Positions 1-8,360 of a stretch of DNA of 50,641 bases are shown here, piece by piece. The notes beneath the pieces were generated by a model. That model was not told where the DNA came from. It saw only the letters and a program-made list of their open reading frames with translations, and ran no database searches. Origin of the DNA: Methylobacterium aquaticum (GTDB lineage: Bacteria > Pseudomonadota > Alphaproteobacteria > Rhizobiales > Beijerinckiaceae); the NCBI RefSeq assembly GCF_001043915.1, contig NZ_LABX01000122.1, positions 1 through 50,641 of the forward strand. Reading direction: 5' to 3'. The translations under genes and the position numbers were made by a program. Each line of letters starts with the position of its first letter. The first letter of the stretch is position 1.

Positions 1-900
1 GGCGGGCGGGGCCTCCTCGACCGGCGCGGGCGCGGGCGGGCGCACGGGAGTGGTCAGGAAGGCCGGCAGGCCAGTCGGCTCGTCGGCGGCCAGAACCGGC
101 TCGGAGCGGGGCTCCTCGCGGCGGCGCTCGCGGCGGAACTCGGAGCGGCCGCCCTCGCGGTAGCCCTCCTGCCGCGGGCTCTCCTGACGGACCGGCTCCG
201 GCCGGGGCTGTTCGGCGCGGGACGGATCCTGCCGCTCGGCCCGGTCCTGACGCTCGGGACGATCCTGCCGCTCCGCGCGCGGCTCCGCCCGGTCCTGGCG
301 GTCGCGCTGCTGGCGCTCCTGGCGGTTCTGGAAGCGCTCGCGGCGCTCCTGCCGGTCGGGGCGGTCCGGGCGCGCCTGATCTTGGCGCTGATGATCTTGG
401 CGCGGCTGGTCCTGGCGGTCGAAGCGGGACGGTCGGTCGTCGCTGCGGGTATCGTAGGGCTGCGGCTGCTGGCCGGGATCGCCGTAATCATCGGCGGCGC
501 CGTAGCCGGACGGGGCGTAGCCGTTCACGCCGCGGTCCGGCCCGCCGCGGTCCTGGACCGCATAGCCGTTGCCCGGCACGGCCTCGTCGTCGCCGTCATC
601 CTCGTCGTCGTAGCCCTGGCGACCATAGGTGCCGCCGTATTGCTGGCGATACTGCTCGTTCGCCGCGGTGATGATGCGGAAATAATGCTCGCCGTGCTGG
701 AAATAGTTCTCGGCCATCACGGGATCGCCGCTCGCCTGGGCGTCGCGGGCGAGCTGAGCGTATTTCTCGGCGATGTGCTGCGCCGTGCCGCGGATCTTGA
801 CGTCGGGGCCGTTCGATTCGTAGGCCCGGGTCAGCGGGTTCGGCCCCTTGTTGTTGCTGCGGTTGCGACCACGCATACGCCTGTTCTGGTTCGGTCTCAT
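1..900 (-). CDS. DUF4167 domain protein, C-terminus cut by window edge
   Basis: Reading leftward from the ATG at 898-900 gives 300 codons open to the window edge, so the stop lies outside. Residues about 1-85 form a basic N-terminus (MRPNQNRRMRGRNRSNN) and a conserved helical segment containing GTAQHIAEKYAQLARDA and AENYFQHGEHYFRIITAANE, which is the DUF4167 signature. The rest is low-complexity and probably disordered, rich in Arg, Gln and Asp, with imperfect RQDR/ERQD repeats over residues about 170-270. A GAGG ribosome-binding site sits just before the ATG. DUF4167 proteins are usually encoded next to prmC and prfA in Rhizobiales, as here. Function is unknown; the basic, repetitive tail makes nucleic-acid binding plausible, but this is inference. 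Confidence 0.85.
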   Translation of the reverse strand, partial: MRPNQNRRMRGRNRSNNKGPNPLTRAYESNGPDVKIRGTAQHIAEKYAQLARDAQASGDPVMAENYFQHGEHYFRIITAANEQYRQQYGGTYGRQGYDDEDDGDDEAVPGNGYAVQDRGGPDRGVNGYAPSGYGAADDYGDPGQQPQPYDTRSDDRPSRFDRQDQPRQDHQRQDQARPDRPDRQERRERFQNRQERQQRDRQDRAEPRAERQDRPERQDRAERQDPSRAEQPRPEPVRQESPRQEGYREGGRSEFRRERRREEPRSEPVLAADEPTGLPAFLTTPVRPPAPAPVEEAPPA

Positions 901-1293
901 CGGCCTCGACTGACCCTCTTCGACGACTTGAAGGGCGGGACTTCACGCGCGCGGCGGCTCGTCGCCAGCGGAGCCGGGCGGCCTCTGCCGGGCCATGTTC
1001 CGTCTCCGCAGCGATGTCCGCCTTGACCTGTGCGACCGCGGGCCGTCTCACGGTCCGGCCACCGTCGATCCACAGATGCGGGGCACCGGACCGCCTACGC
1101 GCTCATGGGTCTGCCCGGTGGTGGAAGATCGTCCAAAGGTCCGCGCTCAATGTCGCGCCCGAGAACTGAGCCTGGCTGTGTTGTCCGGACCGTTCACGAT
1201 CTACCCCGGGACGTTAGCGGGTTCGGCCGGCGGCGCCAAGTGACTTCGCGCCGATTTTGCGCACAAAGGCCACAGAAACCTTGAGAATCCACG
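901..1293. other. Intergenic region between the DUF4167 gene and prmC
   Basis: This 393-base gap should hold the promoter of the leftward DUF4167 gene and the 3' end of the prmC transcript. Two short plus-strand reading frames cross it, but they have proline/arginine-rich out-of-frame composition and no convincing ribosome-binding site. I see no strong promoter, terminator hairpin or RNA gene. Confidence 0.4.
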
Positions 1294-2160
1294 TCAGAAC
1301 TCGCTCCCGGCCGTCATGACGACCACCCGGGGATGCCCGGCGAGGTCGCGCCGCACCTCCGCGCCCAGGCCGTGGACGGTGGCGAGGCCGCGCAACGCCG
1401 CCTCCTGGTCGTAGCCGATCTCGACCAGCAGATGCCCGCCTGGGCGCAAGAGAGGCGGCACCTGGGCCAGGATGGTGCGGTAGGCGTCGAGCCCGTCGGG
1501 CCCGCCATCGAGGGCGAGGCGCGGATCGTGGTCACGCACCTCCCCGGACAGGCCGGCGATGACGTGGCTCGCGATGTAGGGCGGGTTCGTGACGACCAGG
1601 TCGAACGGCCCGGCAAGCGACGCGGCCCAGTCGCCGACGACGAAGGCCGCGCGGTCGGCGACGCCGTTGCGGGCGGCATTTGCTTGAGCGGTGCGCAGCG
1701 CGCCGGGCGACCGGTCGAGGCCGACGCCGAAGGCCGACGGCCATTCGGTGAGCAGAGCGACCAGGATGCAGCCGGAGCCGGTGCCGAGATCGGCGAGGCG
1801 GTGCGGACCGTCCGGCCGCAAGCCGAGGGCCGCCTCGACCAGAGTCTCGGTGTCGGGGCGCGGCACCAGGGTCTCGGGCGAGAGCCCGAACGGCAAGCCC
1901 CAGAACTCCCAGGCGCCGATGATCCGCGCCACCGGCTCCCCGGCGGCGCGCCGGGCGAGAAAGGAGCCGAGGCGCTCGGCCCCCTCCCGTCCGACCGGCT
2001 CGGCCCCGCGCAGGGCCAGATCGGTGGCGGTGACGCCCAGCGCCTCCTCGACCAGGATCCGGGCGTCGAGGACGGCCGTCTCGATGCCGCGGGCGGCGAG
2101 GGCGTCCACGGCCCGGGCCCTGGCCGCGATCCGGCTGGTCCCGGGGGCAATCGCGATCAC
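1294..2160 (-). CDS. prmC: Release factor glutamine methyltransferase PrmC
   Basis: The 288-residue protein N5-methylates the glutamine of the GGQ motif in release factors RF1 and RF2, using S-adenosylmethionine. The SAM-binding motif DLGTGSG is at residues 124-130 and the catalytic NPPY motif at 192-195; the N-terminal ~85 residues form the helical release-factor-binding domain. The start is GTG at 2158-2160, overlapping the prfA stop by four bases (GTGA), with GAGGGG about six bases upstream inside prfA. This implies translational coupling with its own substrate. The length is normal for the family. Confidence 0.95.
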   Translation of the reverse strand: MIAIAPGTSRIAARARAVDALAARGIETAVLDARILVEEALGVTATDLALRGAEPVGREGAERLGSFLARRAAGEPVARIIGAWEFWGLPFGLSPETLVPRPDTETLVEAALGLRPDGPHRLADLGTGSGCILVALLTEWPSAFGVGLDRSPGALRTAQANAARNGVADRAAFVVGDWAASLAGPFDLVVTNPPYIASHVIAGLSGEVRDHDPRLALDGGPDGLDAYRTILAQVPPLLRPGGHLLVEIGYDQEAALRGLATVHGLGAEVRRDLAGHPRVVVMTAGSEF

Positions 2161-3236
2161 GCCATCCCCTCGGCGGCCAGCAGAGCCGCCTGGTGCTCGG
2201 TGATGAGCGCATCCACCACCTCGTCGAGGGCGGTGCCGGCCATCACCTCTTCGAGCCTGTAGAGGGTCAGGTTGATGCGGTGGTCGGTCACCCGGCCTTG
2301 CGGGAAGTTGTAGGTGCGGATCCGCTCCGACCGGTCGCCGCTGCCGACCTGGGCGCGGCGGTCCGCGGCGCGGGCGGCATCCTTCTGGCTGCGCTCCTGA
2401 TCGTAGAGCTTGGCCCGCAAGAGCGCCATGGCGCGCGCCCGGTTCTTGTGCTGCGAGCGCTCTTCCTGGACGAAGATCACGATACCGCTCGGCACGTGGG
2501 TGATCCGGATCGCCGATTCGGTCTTGTTGACGTGCTGGCCGCCCGCGCCCTGCGCCCGCATCGTGTCGATCTTCAGATCCGCCTCGTTGACCTGGATGTC
2601 GACCTCCTCCGCCTCCGGCAGCACCGCCACGGTGGCGGCGGAGGTGTGGATCCGTCCTTGCGTCTCGGTGTCGGGCACCCTTTGCACCCGGTGGGCGCCG
2701 CTCTCGAACTTCAGCCGGGCGAAGACGCCGCGCCCCTTCACCTCGGCCACGACCTCGCGATAGCCGCCCATGGTGCCGGGGCTCTCGGAGATGACCTCGA
2801 CCCGCCAGCCCTTCAGGTCGGCGTAGCGCGAATACATCCGGAACAGGTCGCCGGCGAAGAGCGCCGCCTCGTCGCCGCCGGTGCCGGCGCGCACCTCCAG
2901 GATGGCGCTCTTCTCGTCGGCGGCATCCTTGGGGAGAAGCAGGAGCTGGAGCGCCCGGGCAGCAGCGTCGCGGGCGGCCTCCGCCTCCGGCTTCTCCTCG
3001 GCGGCGAGCGCCCGCATCTCGGGGTCGCCCTCCTCGATCATCTCCTCGACACCGTGGAGCGCAGCCTCGGCGGCCCGGAACGCGCGGATCGCCTCCACGA
3101 CGGAATCCAGGTCGGAGAGTTCGCGCGAGAGCTGCACGAAGCTCTCCGCGTCGGATTCGCCGGCGCTCAGGGTGGCGGTGACGATGTCGTGGCGGGCCAG
3201 GATGGCGTCGAGACGGTCGGACGGGATCGCGATCAT
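2157..3236 (-). CDS. prfA: Peptide chain release factor 1
   Basis: RF1 recognises UAA and UAG stop codons and triggers peptidyl-tRNA hydrolysis in the ribosome. From the ATG at 3234-3236 the protein is 359 residues, almost the same as E. coli RF1 (360). The reading frame is open further upstream, but that extension resembles no release factor. The GGQ hydrolysis motif is at residues 232-234, within [15 protein letters not shown]. The codon-reading tripeptide of the PxT class is PDT at 188-190, in the context [14 protein letters not shown]. It is the first gene of a coupled prfA-prmC pair and lies downstream of ptsP on the same strand, separated by the broken NTF2-like gene. Confidence 0.96.
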   Translation of the reverse strand: MIAIPSDRLDAILARHDIVTATLSAGESDAESFVQLSRELSDLDSVVEAIRAFRAAEAALHGVEEMIEEGDPEMRALAAEEKPEAEAARDAAARALQLLLLPKDAADEKSAILEVRAGTGGDEAALFAGDLFRMYSRYADLKGWRVEVISESPGTMGGYREVVAEVKGRGVFARLKFESGAHRVQRVPDTETQGRIHTSAATVAVLPEAEEVDIQVNEADLKIDTMRAQGAGGQHVNKTESAIRITHVPSGIVIFVQEERSQHKNRARAMALLRAKLYDQERSQKDAARAADRRAQVGSGDRSERIRTYNFPQGRVTDHRINLTLYRLEEVMAGTALDEVVDALITEHQAALLAAEGMA

Positions 3237-3455
3237 GCAGGAGATATGGCCATTCGCATCGGCCGGTTCAGCCGGGGCGGCCCGCGCCCGGTGCCGGAGA
3301 TGGTGCCGCGTATAGCAGGTCTGCGAGGGTTGGGGAGTCGGGGCGGCGCCACCCACCGCTTGCACCATGGCAGTAAGCGGGCCGCGCCCGCGGAGGCGGC
3401 CGACCGAACTGGCAGACCGCTTGCCTGTCGGTCCCGCCGACCAGGGGAGCGGGCC

Positions 3456-4004
3456 ATGACGGAGACGAGCGGCGTGAAGGATCTGTTCGACCGCTGGGAG
3501 CGTGTCTGGCACGAGGGCGCCTTCGATCTCGTCGAGGCTTGCGTCGCGCCGCATTATACCAACGGCCCAGGATGCTGACGCAGCGGGCCGTTGACCTATC
3601 TCTCATTTTCGACATCAAGCCAAAGGCTTGGCGAAATTGAGAGAGCGGAACCAAAAGTCGTTTCCAACGACCGTTGGTATCACTCCCGGCACGACGAGAT
3701 GGGTGATCGCATCGTCACCCGCGAGGATTACGCGGTCGAACTCTCGCGCCTGCGGCAGGCGCGCCCGGACATCCGAATCATCGTCTACGATCACAGCTTC
3801 GACGGTGACCGTGCGTGGTACCGCTTCACGATGCGCTGGACGGACCTCGCGAGCGGCGAGGTGCGAACCCGGGCCGGCCTGCAATCCTACCGCATCGAGG
3901 CGGGCCGGCTGGCGGAAACCTGGGTCATCCTCCAGCCGGTCGGCTCGGCCTGGGCCGATAGGGTGGCGCAGGCCAGTTGGACGAGCCGGGTGCACGGCCG
4001 ATAG
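3456..4004 (+). pseudogene. NTF2-like/SnoaL-type protein interrupted by a structured repeat
   Basis: An ATG at 3456 with a good ribosome-binding site (AGGGGAGC) starts a 34-codon NTF2-like N-terminus, [14 protein letters not shown] through ACVAPHY. A 125-bp repeat element (3556-3680) then follows and brings a stop codon. Immediately after the element the frame resumes as HSRHDEMGDRIVTREDYAVE and runs to the stop at 4004. Removing the element together with one copy of the flanking dinucleotide (123 bp, 41 codons) restores a continuous reading frame of about 140 residues, the size of a single SnoaL-like domain. The C-terminal part may still be translated from the TTG at 3591 inside the element. 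The catalytic role, if any, is unknown. The gene stands divergent to prfA and convergent with ptsP. Confidence 0.8.
3556..3680 (+). repeat. Structured palindromic repeat, copy 1 (inside NTF2-like gene)
   Basis: This 125-bp unit has perfect 10-bp terminal inverted repeats (ATACCAACGG and CCGTTGGTAT). Inside are three hairpins: AACGGCCC/GGGCCGTT, TCTCTCATTTTCG/CGAAATTGAGAGA (one mismatch) with an inner AAGCC-AAA-GGCTT, and GTCGTT-TCC-AACGAC. Related units occur at 28291-28415 (inverted), 42570-42695 and, decayed, near 43902-44039. The flanking AT or TAT on both sides is compatible with a short target duplication. No transposase is encoded, so it resembles a MITE or a large REP-like element. Confidence 0.88.
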
Positions 4005-4132
4005 ACCGTCGCGGACCCCACCACGGGCCGTGGATCCGGTCACCGTGCCGGACCGCGCGGGCGTCCGCCGTCGCGTGTGGCCGCCGGCCGGGCGGGTCAT
4101 GACGGGGATCGCCATGAACGGCACGGCGCCGG

Positions 4133-6394
4133 TCAGACCGGAACGCCGTGCCTCTCCGCGAAGGCCGCGAGCGCCGGGCGCAACGACGCCCCGTCGCGGG
4201 TCCGCGCCAGTTCCTGCTCCAGGAACGCCGAGACGGCACCGGCATCGATCCCCAGCACCATCGCCTTGACCGGGCCGATCGAGGCGGGGGACATCGAGAG
4301 GGCGCGGAAACCCAGGCCGATCAGCGCCATCGCCTCGAGCGGCCGCCCGCCGATCTCGCCGCAGACCGTGGCCGGCGTGCCGGCGGCCTGCGCCCGATCG
4401 GCGATCAGCCGGAACGCCCGGAGCGCCGCGGCGCTCAAGGGATCGAAGCGGTTGGCGACCTGGCGGTTCTCGCGGTCGACCGCGAACAGGAACTGCATCA
4501 GGTCGTTCGAGCCGACGGAGAGGAAATCGGCTTCCGCCGCGATCTCGTCGATCTGGAACAGCAGCGAGGGCACCTCGACCATGACGCCGAGGCGGCAATC
4601 CGCCGGCAGCGGGTGGCCGTGACGGGTGAGATGCGCCTTCTCGCGCTCGACGATCCTCTTGGCCTGGACGAATTCCTCCACCGTCGCGACCATCGGGAAC
4701 ATGATCTTGAGCGGCCGCCCACGGGCCGCCTTGAGGAGGGCGCGCAACTGCATGCGCAGGAGGCCCGGCCGATCGAGGCCGATGCGGATCGCCCGCCAGC
4801 CCAAAGCCGGGTTCTCCTCCTCGAGCGACTTCATGTAAGGCAGCACCTTGTCGCCGCCGATATCGAGAGTGCGGATCGTCACCGGCAGGTCGCCGACCGC
4901 CTCGAACACCGCCTCGTACAGGATCTGCTGCTCGGCCGCGGTCGGCATCCGCTCGGCGACCATGAACTGCAACTCGGTGCGGAACAGCCCGACGCCCTCG
5001 GCCCCGGTCTCGGTCAGGTGCGACAGATCGACGATGAGGCCGGCATTGAGCTGGAGCCCGACGGCGATGCCGTCGCGGGTGACCGCCGGCACGTCCCGCA
5101 GGGCGCGGTACTGCTCCTGGCGCCGGGCGCGCAGCCGCGCCTTCTCGGCATAGGCCGCCTCGATCTCCGGCCCGGGCCGGATCTGGACCTCGCCCGTTCC
5201 GCCATCGACGATGATGGCGTCGCCACTCTCGACGAGGGCGGTGGCATTGGCCACCTCGCCCACCGCCGGGATGCCGAGCGCCCGGGCCACGATGGCGATA
5301 TGGCTCGTCGGCCCGCCCTCCTCCAGCACCACGCCCCGCAGGCGGGCACGGTCGTAATCGAGGAGCGCCGCCGGGCCCATCGAGCGGGCGACCAGGATGG
5401 CGTTCTCGGGCATCGCGTCCTGCCCGACGGTCGGGCGGCCGACGAGCTGGCGCAGGAGGCGGTTGGCGAGGTCGTCGAGATCGTGCAGGCGCTCGCGCAG
5501 ATAGGGGTCGCTCTGGCGCAGCATCCGGGCGCGGTTGTCCGACTGGACCCGCTCCACCGCGGCTTCCGCCGTGAGGCCCGACAGGACCGCCTCGCGCATC
5601 CGGCGCAGCCAGCCCTGGTCGTGGGCGAACATCCGGACGGTCTCGAGCACCTCCCGGTGCTCGCCGGCCCCCGCCACGTCGCCGCGCTCGACGAGGTCGT
5701 CGATCGCGGCGCGGACCTCCGCGATGGCGGTGTCGAGGCGCGACGCCTCGCGCTCGACATTCTCGGCGATCAGGTTGCGCACCACGATGCGCGGCTCGTG
5801 CAGCACGACATGCCCCAAGCCGACGCCGTCCGCGAGGGCGACGCCGCCCTGGCTGAGCGCCCGGCGCGAGGCGCTGACGGTGCCGGGCGACAGGGCTTGC
5901 AGCTCGCCCGAGGCGATCATCTCCGCCAGCACCATGGCGGTGGTCTGGAGCGCCTCGATCTCCTCCTCGGAATAGACCCGGTAGGTGCGGTTCTGCACCA
6001 CCAGCACGCCGAGCGTGTTGCCGGCCCGCAGCAGAGGCACGCCCAGGAAGGCGTGGTAGGCTTCTTCGCCGGTCTCCGGGCGATAGGAGAAGGCCGGGTG
6101 CGACTGCGCGTCGGACAGCGAGAGAGGCTCGGCCGTGGCGGCGATCAGGCCGACCAGGCCCTCGCCGGCCCGCATGGTGGTGAGGTGCACCGCCTCCCGG
6201 TTGAGGCCCTCGGTGGCGAACAACTCGAGATTGCCATCGTCACGCAGCACATAGACGGAGCAGACCTCCGCAACCATGTTGGACGCGATGAGGACGACGA
6301 TGCGGTCGAGGCGCGCCTGCGGGCCGACGGGCTCCGCCATGGCCTCGCGAAGGCGGCGCAGGAGCAGGCGCGGGCCTCCAGGCGCTGCGGGCAT
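4133..6394 (-). CDS. ptsP: Phosphoenolpyruvate-protein phosphotransferase, nitrogen PTS enzyme I (PtsP)
   Basis: EI-Ntr takes phosphate from phosphoenolpyruvate and passes it to the NPr protein of the regulatory nitrogen PTS. From the ATG at 6394 (GGTGGAA upstream) it has 753 residues; a GTG at 6409 is an alternative start. An N-terminal GAF domain (about 20-165) is followed by the PEP-utilizer N-terminal region, the mobile domain with active-site His365 in GGPTSHIAIVARALGIPA, and the PEP-binding barrel, including GVGLFRTELQFM, the conserved arginine region and SVGSNDLMQF. All key segments are present. It lies upstream of prfA on the same strand. In many Rhizobiales lysC precedes ptsP, but here a noncoding stretch and a FUSC gene do. 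Confidence 0.95.
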   Translation of the reverse strand: MPAAPGGPRLLLRRLREAMAEPVGPQARLDRIVVLIASNMVAEVCSVYVLRDDGNLELFATEGLNREAVHLTTMRAGEGLVGLIAATAEPLSLSDAQSHPAFSYRPETGEEAYHAFLGVPLLRAGNTLGVLVVQNRTYRVYSEEEIEALQTTAMVLAEMIASGELQALSPGTVSASRRALSQGGVALADGVGLGHVVLHEPRIVVRNLIAENVEREASRLDTAIAEVRAAIDDLVERGDVAGAGEHREVLETVRMFAHDQGWLRRMREAVLSGLTAEAAVERVQSDNRARMLRQSDPYLRERLHDLDDLANRLLRQLVGRPTVGQDAMPENAILVARSMGPAALLDYDRARLRGVVLEEGGPTSHIAIVARALGIPAVGEVANATALVESGDAIIVDGGTGEVQIRPGPEIEAAYAEKARLRARRQEQYRALRDVPAVTRDGIAVGLQLNAGLIVDLSHLTETGAEGVGLFRTELQFMVAERMPTAAEQQILYEAVFEAVGDLPVTIRTLDIGGDKVLPYMKSLEEENPALGWRAIRIGLDRPGLLRMQLRALLKAARGRPLKIMFPMVATVEEFVQAKRIVEREKAHLTRHGHPLPADCRLGVMVEVPSLLFQIDEIAAEADFLSVGSNDLMQFLFAVDRENRQVANRFDPLSAAALRAFRLIADRAQAAGTPATVCGEIGGRPLEAMALIGLGFRALSMSPASIGPVKAMVLGIDAGAVSAFLEQELARTRDGASLRPALAAFAERHGVPV

Positions 6395-6856
6395 CGTGTC
6401 GTGTTCCACCCATTAGCGAGCCGGACCCAGCGCGGCGCAACCGTGAGGCCGCTCCTGCACGGGCCTGACGCATCGGCCCCGTCATCGCCGTATAGCGAGT
6501 CCGGCGCCCGGCGGGCAAGCGTCCTTCCGGGGGAGGCCAAGACCGTGCAAAAAACGCTGTGGTGAGCGGCCCGGATGACATGCCGGATGACATGGCAGCG
6601 GTTTTCGGCGGCGAAGGCCCCCGGCATGGCGCCGCCGGCGCGTCCGGCGCGCGGTGGGGCATGGCGCGGCGGCGCCACGTGCGCCAACGGCCCGCGATCC
6701 CGCAGGGGGGCGTGGACCGCGGCTTCCCAGGCTTCGATCGTCGGCTCCTCCCGGCTCCCCTCCCGCTCCTGAACGGATCCGTCGCCGACGCATCATCCTG
6801 GCAAACCGACCGGCGCCGATTGACTCGGCGGCCCGTCCCGGGTTCTGACCTCGACC
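6395..6856. other. Intergenic region between ptsP and the FUSC gene
   Basis: This 460-base divergent gap should carry the ptsP and FUSC promoters. It contains an 11-base direct repeat (CGGATGACATG, twice, near 6572-6597) and a possible -35-like TTGACT about 38 bases before the FUSC start, with no convincing -10. A 12-base match to the structured repeat family (CTGACGCATCGG near 6467) is too short to call. No gene was recognised. Confidence 0.35.
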
Positions 6857-7948
6857 ATGGCCTTTCTCCCGGACAGCCTGCATCGCGTCTTCGAGCGCCA
6901 GCGGCCACGCCTGACGCAGGCGGTGCGGATGACCGTGGCGAGCCTCGCGACCTTCGGCCTCGCCGAGGCCCTCGGGCTGCCACAGGGCTATTGGGCGGTC
7001 ATCACGGCGCTCATCGTCACCCAGAGCAGCGTCGGCGGTTCGCTCAAGGCGGCGCTCGACCGCTTCCTCGGCTCGGTGGTCGGGGCGTGCTACGGCGGCG
7101 CGGTCGCCTTCGCGATCCCGCATCACGGCGGGGCCTCGACCTTCGCGGCCCTGTTCGTGGCGGTGGCCCCCCTCACCATCGCGGCAGCGGTCTCGGCGGG
7201 GTTCCGCATCGCACCGATCACCGCAATCATCGTGCTGCTCTCCACCACCGGATCGACGCTGGGCCCCCTCGCCTTCGCCCTCGACCGGATCCTGGAGATC
7301 GGGCTCGGCTGCGTCGTCGGCCTCGCGGTCTCGCTCCTGGTGGCGCCGGCCCGGGCCGCCCGGGCGGTGACCGAGCAGGCCGCGGGTCTCGCCCGGCTTC
7401 TCGCCGGCCAGCTCGAGGCGCTCGCGCGGCTCGAGACCGTGGAGACGCCAGAGGTCAAGGCCCTGCCGCCGGCGGTGCGCCGCAGCCTGGCGCGGCTCGA
7501 GACCCTGGCGGGCGAGGCCGCCCGCGAGCGCCGCAGCCGGCTCTCCACCGCCCCGGATCCGGACCCGCTGCTGCGCACCCTGATGCGCCTGCGCCACGAC
7601 CTCGTGCTTCTGCGCCGCGCCATCACGGAAGCCGATGCGGACGTGCTGCGCATCCATCTCGCCGGGGCCTGGGGGACGGCCGCCGACGCCGCCGCCGCAC
7701 GGCTGCGCGACCTCGCCGAGGCCCTTGCGGCAGGCCGCCGCCCGACGGGGGACGAGGCGGCCCTGGCGGCGGCCATTGTCGGCTACCGCGACGCCATCGA
7801 CGGGATGCGCCGGCGCCAAGTGACCCGCACGCTCCCCACCGACGGCGTCGGCCGCATCTTCTGGCTCGCCTTCAGCCTGGAGCAGTTGCGGCGCAACCTC
7901 GACGACCTCGCCGCGCGAGCGAACGACTTTGCGACGCCGGAGCCGTGA
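6857..7948 (+). CDS. FUSC-family inner-membrane protein (putative aromatic acid/efflux type)
   Basis: The 363-residue protein has a hydrophobic N-terminal half (about residues 22-165) with roughly six membrane segments, including LGLPQGYWAVITALIVTQ, which is typical of the fusaric-acid-resistance (FUSC) fold. A soluble, Arg/Leu/Ala-rich helical half follows (about 170-363). The family includes exporters of aromatic carboxylic acids; many members are uncharacterised. It stands alone, transcribed away from ptsP and ending just before the broken propeller gene. The substrate cannot be read from the sequence. Confidence 0.75.
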   Translation: MAFLPDSLHRVFERQRPRLTQAVRMTVASLATFGLAEALGLPQGYWAVITALIVTQSSVGGSLKAALDRFLGSVVGACYGGAVAFAIPHHGGASTFAALFVAVAPLTIAAAVSAGFRIAPITAIIVLLSTTGSTLGPLAFALDRILEIGLGCVVGLAVSLLVAPARAARAVTEQAAGLARLLAGQLEALARLETVETPEVKALPPAVRRSLARLETLAGEAARERRSRLSTAPDPDPLLRTLMRLRHDLVLLRRAITEADADVLRIHLAGAWGTAADAAAARLRDLAEALAAGRRPTGDEAALAAAIVGYRDAIDGMRRRQVTRTLPTDGVGRIFWLAFSLEQLRRNLDDLAARANDFATPEP

Positions 7949-7954
7949 CCCGCA

Positions 7955-8360
7955 TCACGGCGTGCGCTTGCGCAGCACCATGTTGCCCTGGAGCAGGAAC
8001 TTCTGCGCCCGCTTGCCGGTATCGACCTCGGTGGTGAAGACGTTGCCGTGGGAGTCGATCGCCAGATTGTGGACCCAGTGGAAGTCGCCGGCCATCCGGC
8101 CATTGCGGCCGAACCGGCCGAGGATCGCGCCGTCCTCCCGCCGCAGGGTGCGGACCTCGTTATTGGCCCCGTCGGCATTCATCAGATAGCTCTGCGCCTC
8201 GTCCGGCCACAGGGCGAGCTCCCAGACCGAGCCGTTGGCCCGGGTTTGCGGCTCGACGGTGAATTCCTTCACGAAGGTCCCGTCGCGGCGAAAAACCTGG
8301 ACCCGGTCGTTGGTGCGGTCGCAGACATAGACCAGCCCGTCGCGGGCCACCTGGATGCAT
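7955..8360 (-). pseudogene. C-terminal fragment of a secreted NHL-type beta-propeller protein
   Basis: The minus-strand frame from the IS boundary (starting ...CIQVARDGLVYVCDR) to the stop at 7955 holds NHL/six-bladed-propeller repeats such as DRTNDRVQVFRRDGTFVKEF and NGRMAGDFHWVHNLAIDSHG, ending TGKRAQKFLLQG. It lacks a native start. The matching N-terminal part with signal peptide lies beyond the IS at 9911-10207. The two pieces do not simply join: homologues, as I remember them, carry roughly 100-150 more residues between these segments, so the middle of the gene seems to have been lost. Confidence 0.8.

Noticed and set aside
995..1284. Two short plus-strand frames between the DUF4167 gene and prmC
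   Set aside because: No ribosome-binding site, no recognisable motif, out-of-frame-like composition.
2157..3554. Longer prfA reading frame starting at 3554
   Set aside because: The extra ~106 residues do not resemble RF1 and overlap the divergent NTF2-like gene; the ATG at 3236 gives the normal length.
6460..6490. Possible fifth copy of the structured element
   Set aside because: Only a 12-base match (CTGACGCATCGG) with no matching hairpins or ends around it.
4148..6565. Plus-strand open frame of 805 codons opposite ptsP
   Set aside because: It is antisense to a well-supported ptsP, has Arg/Gly/Asp-rich shadow composition and no family signature; long antisense frames are expected at this G+C content.
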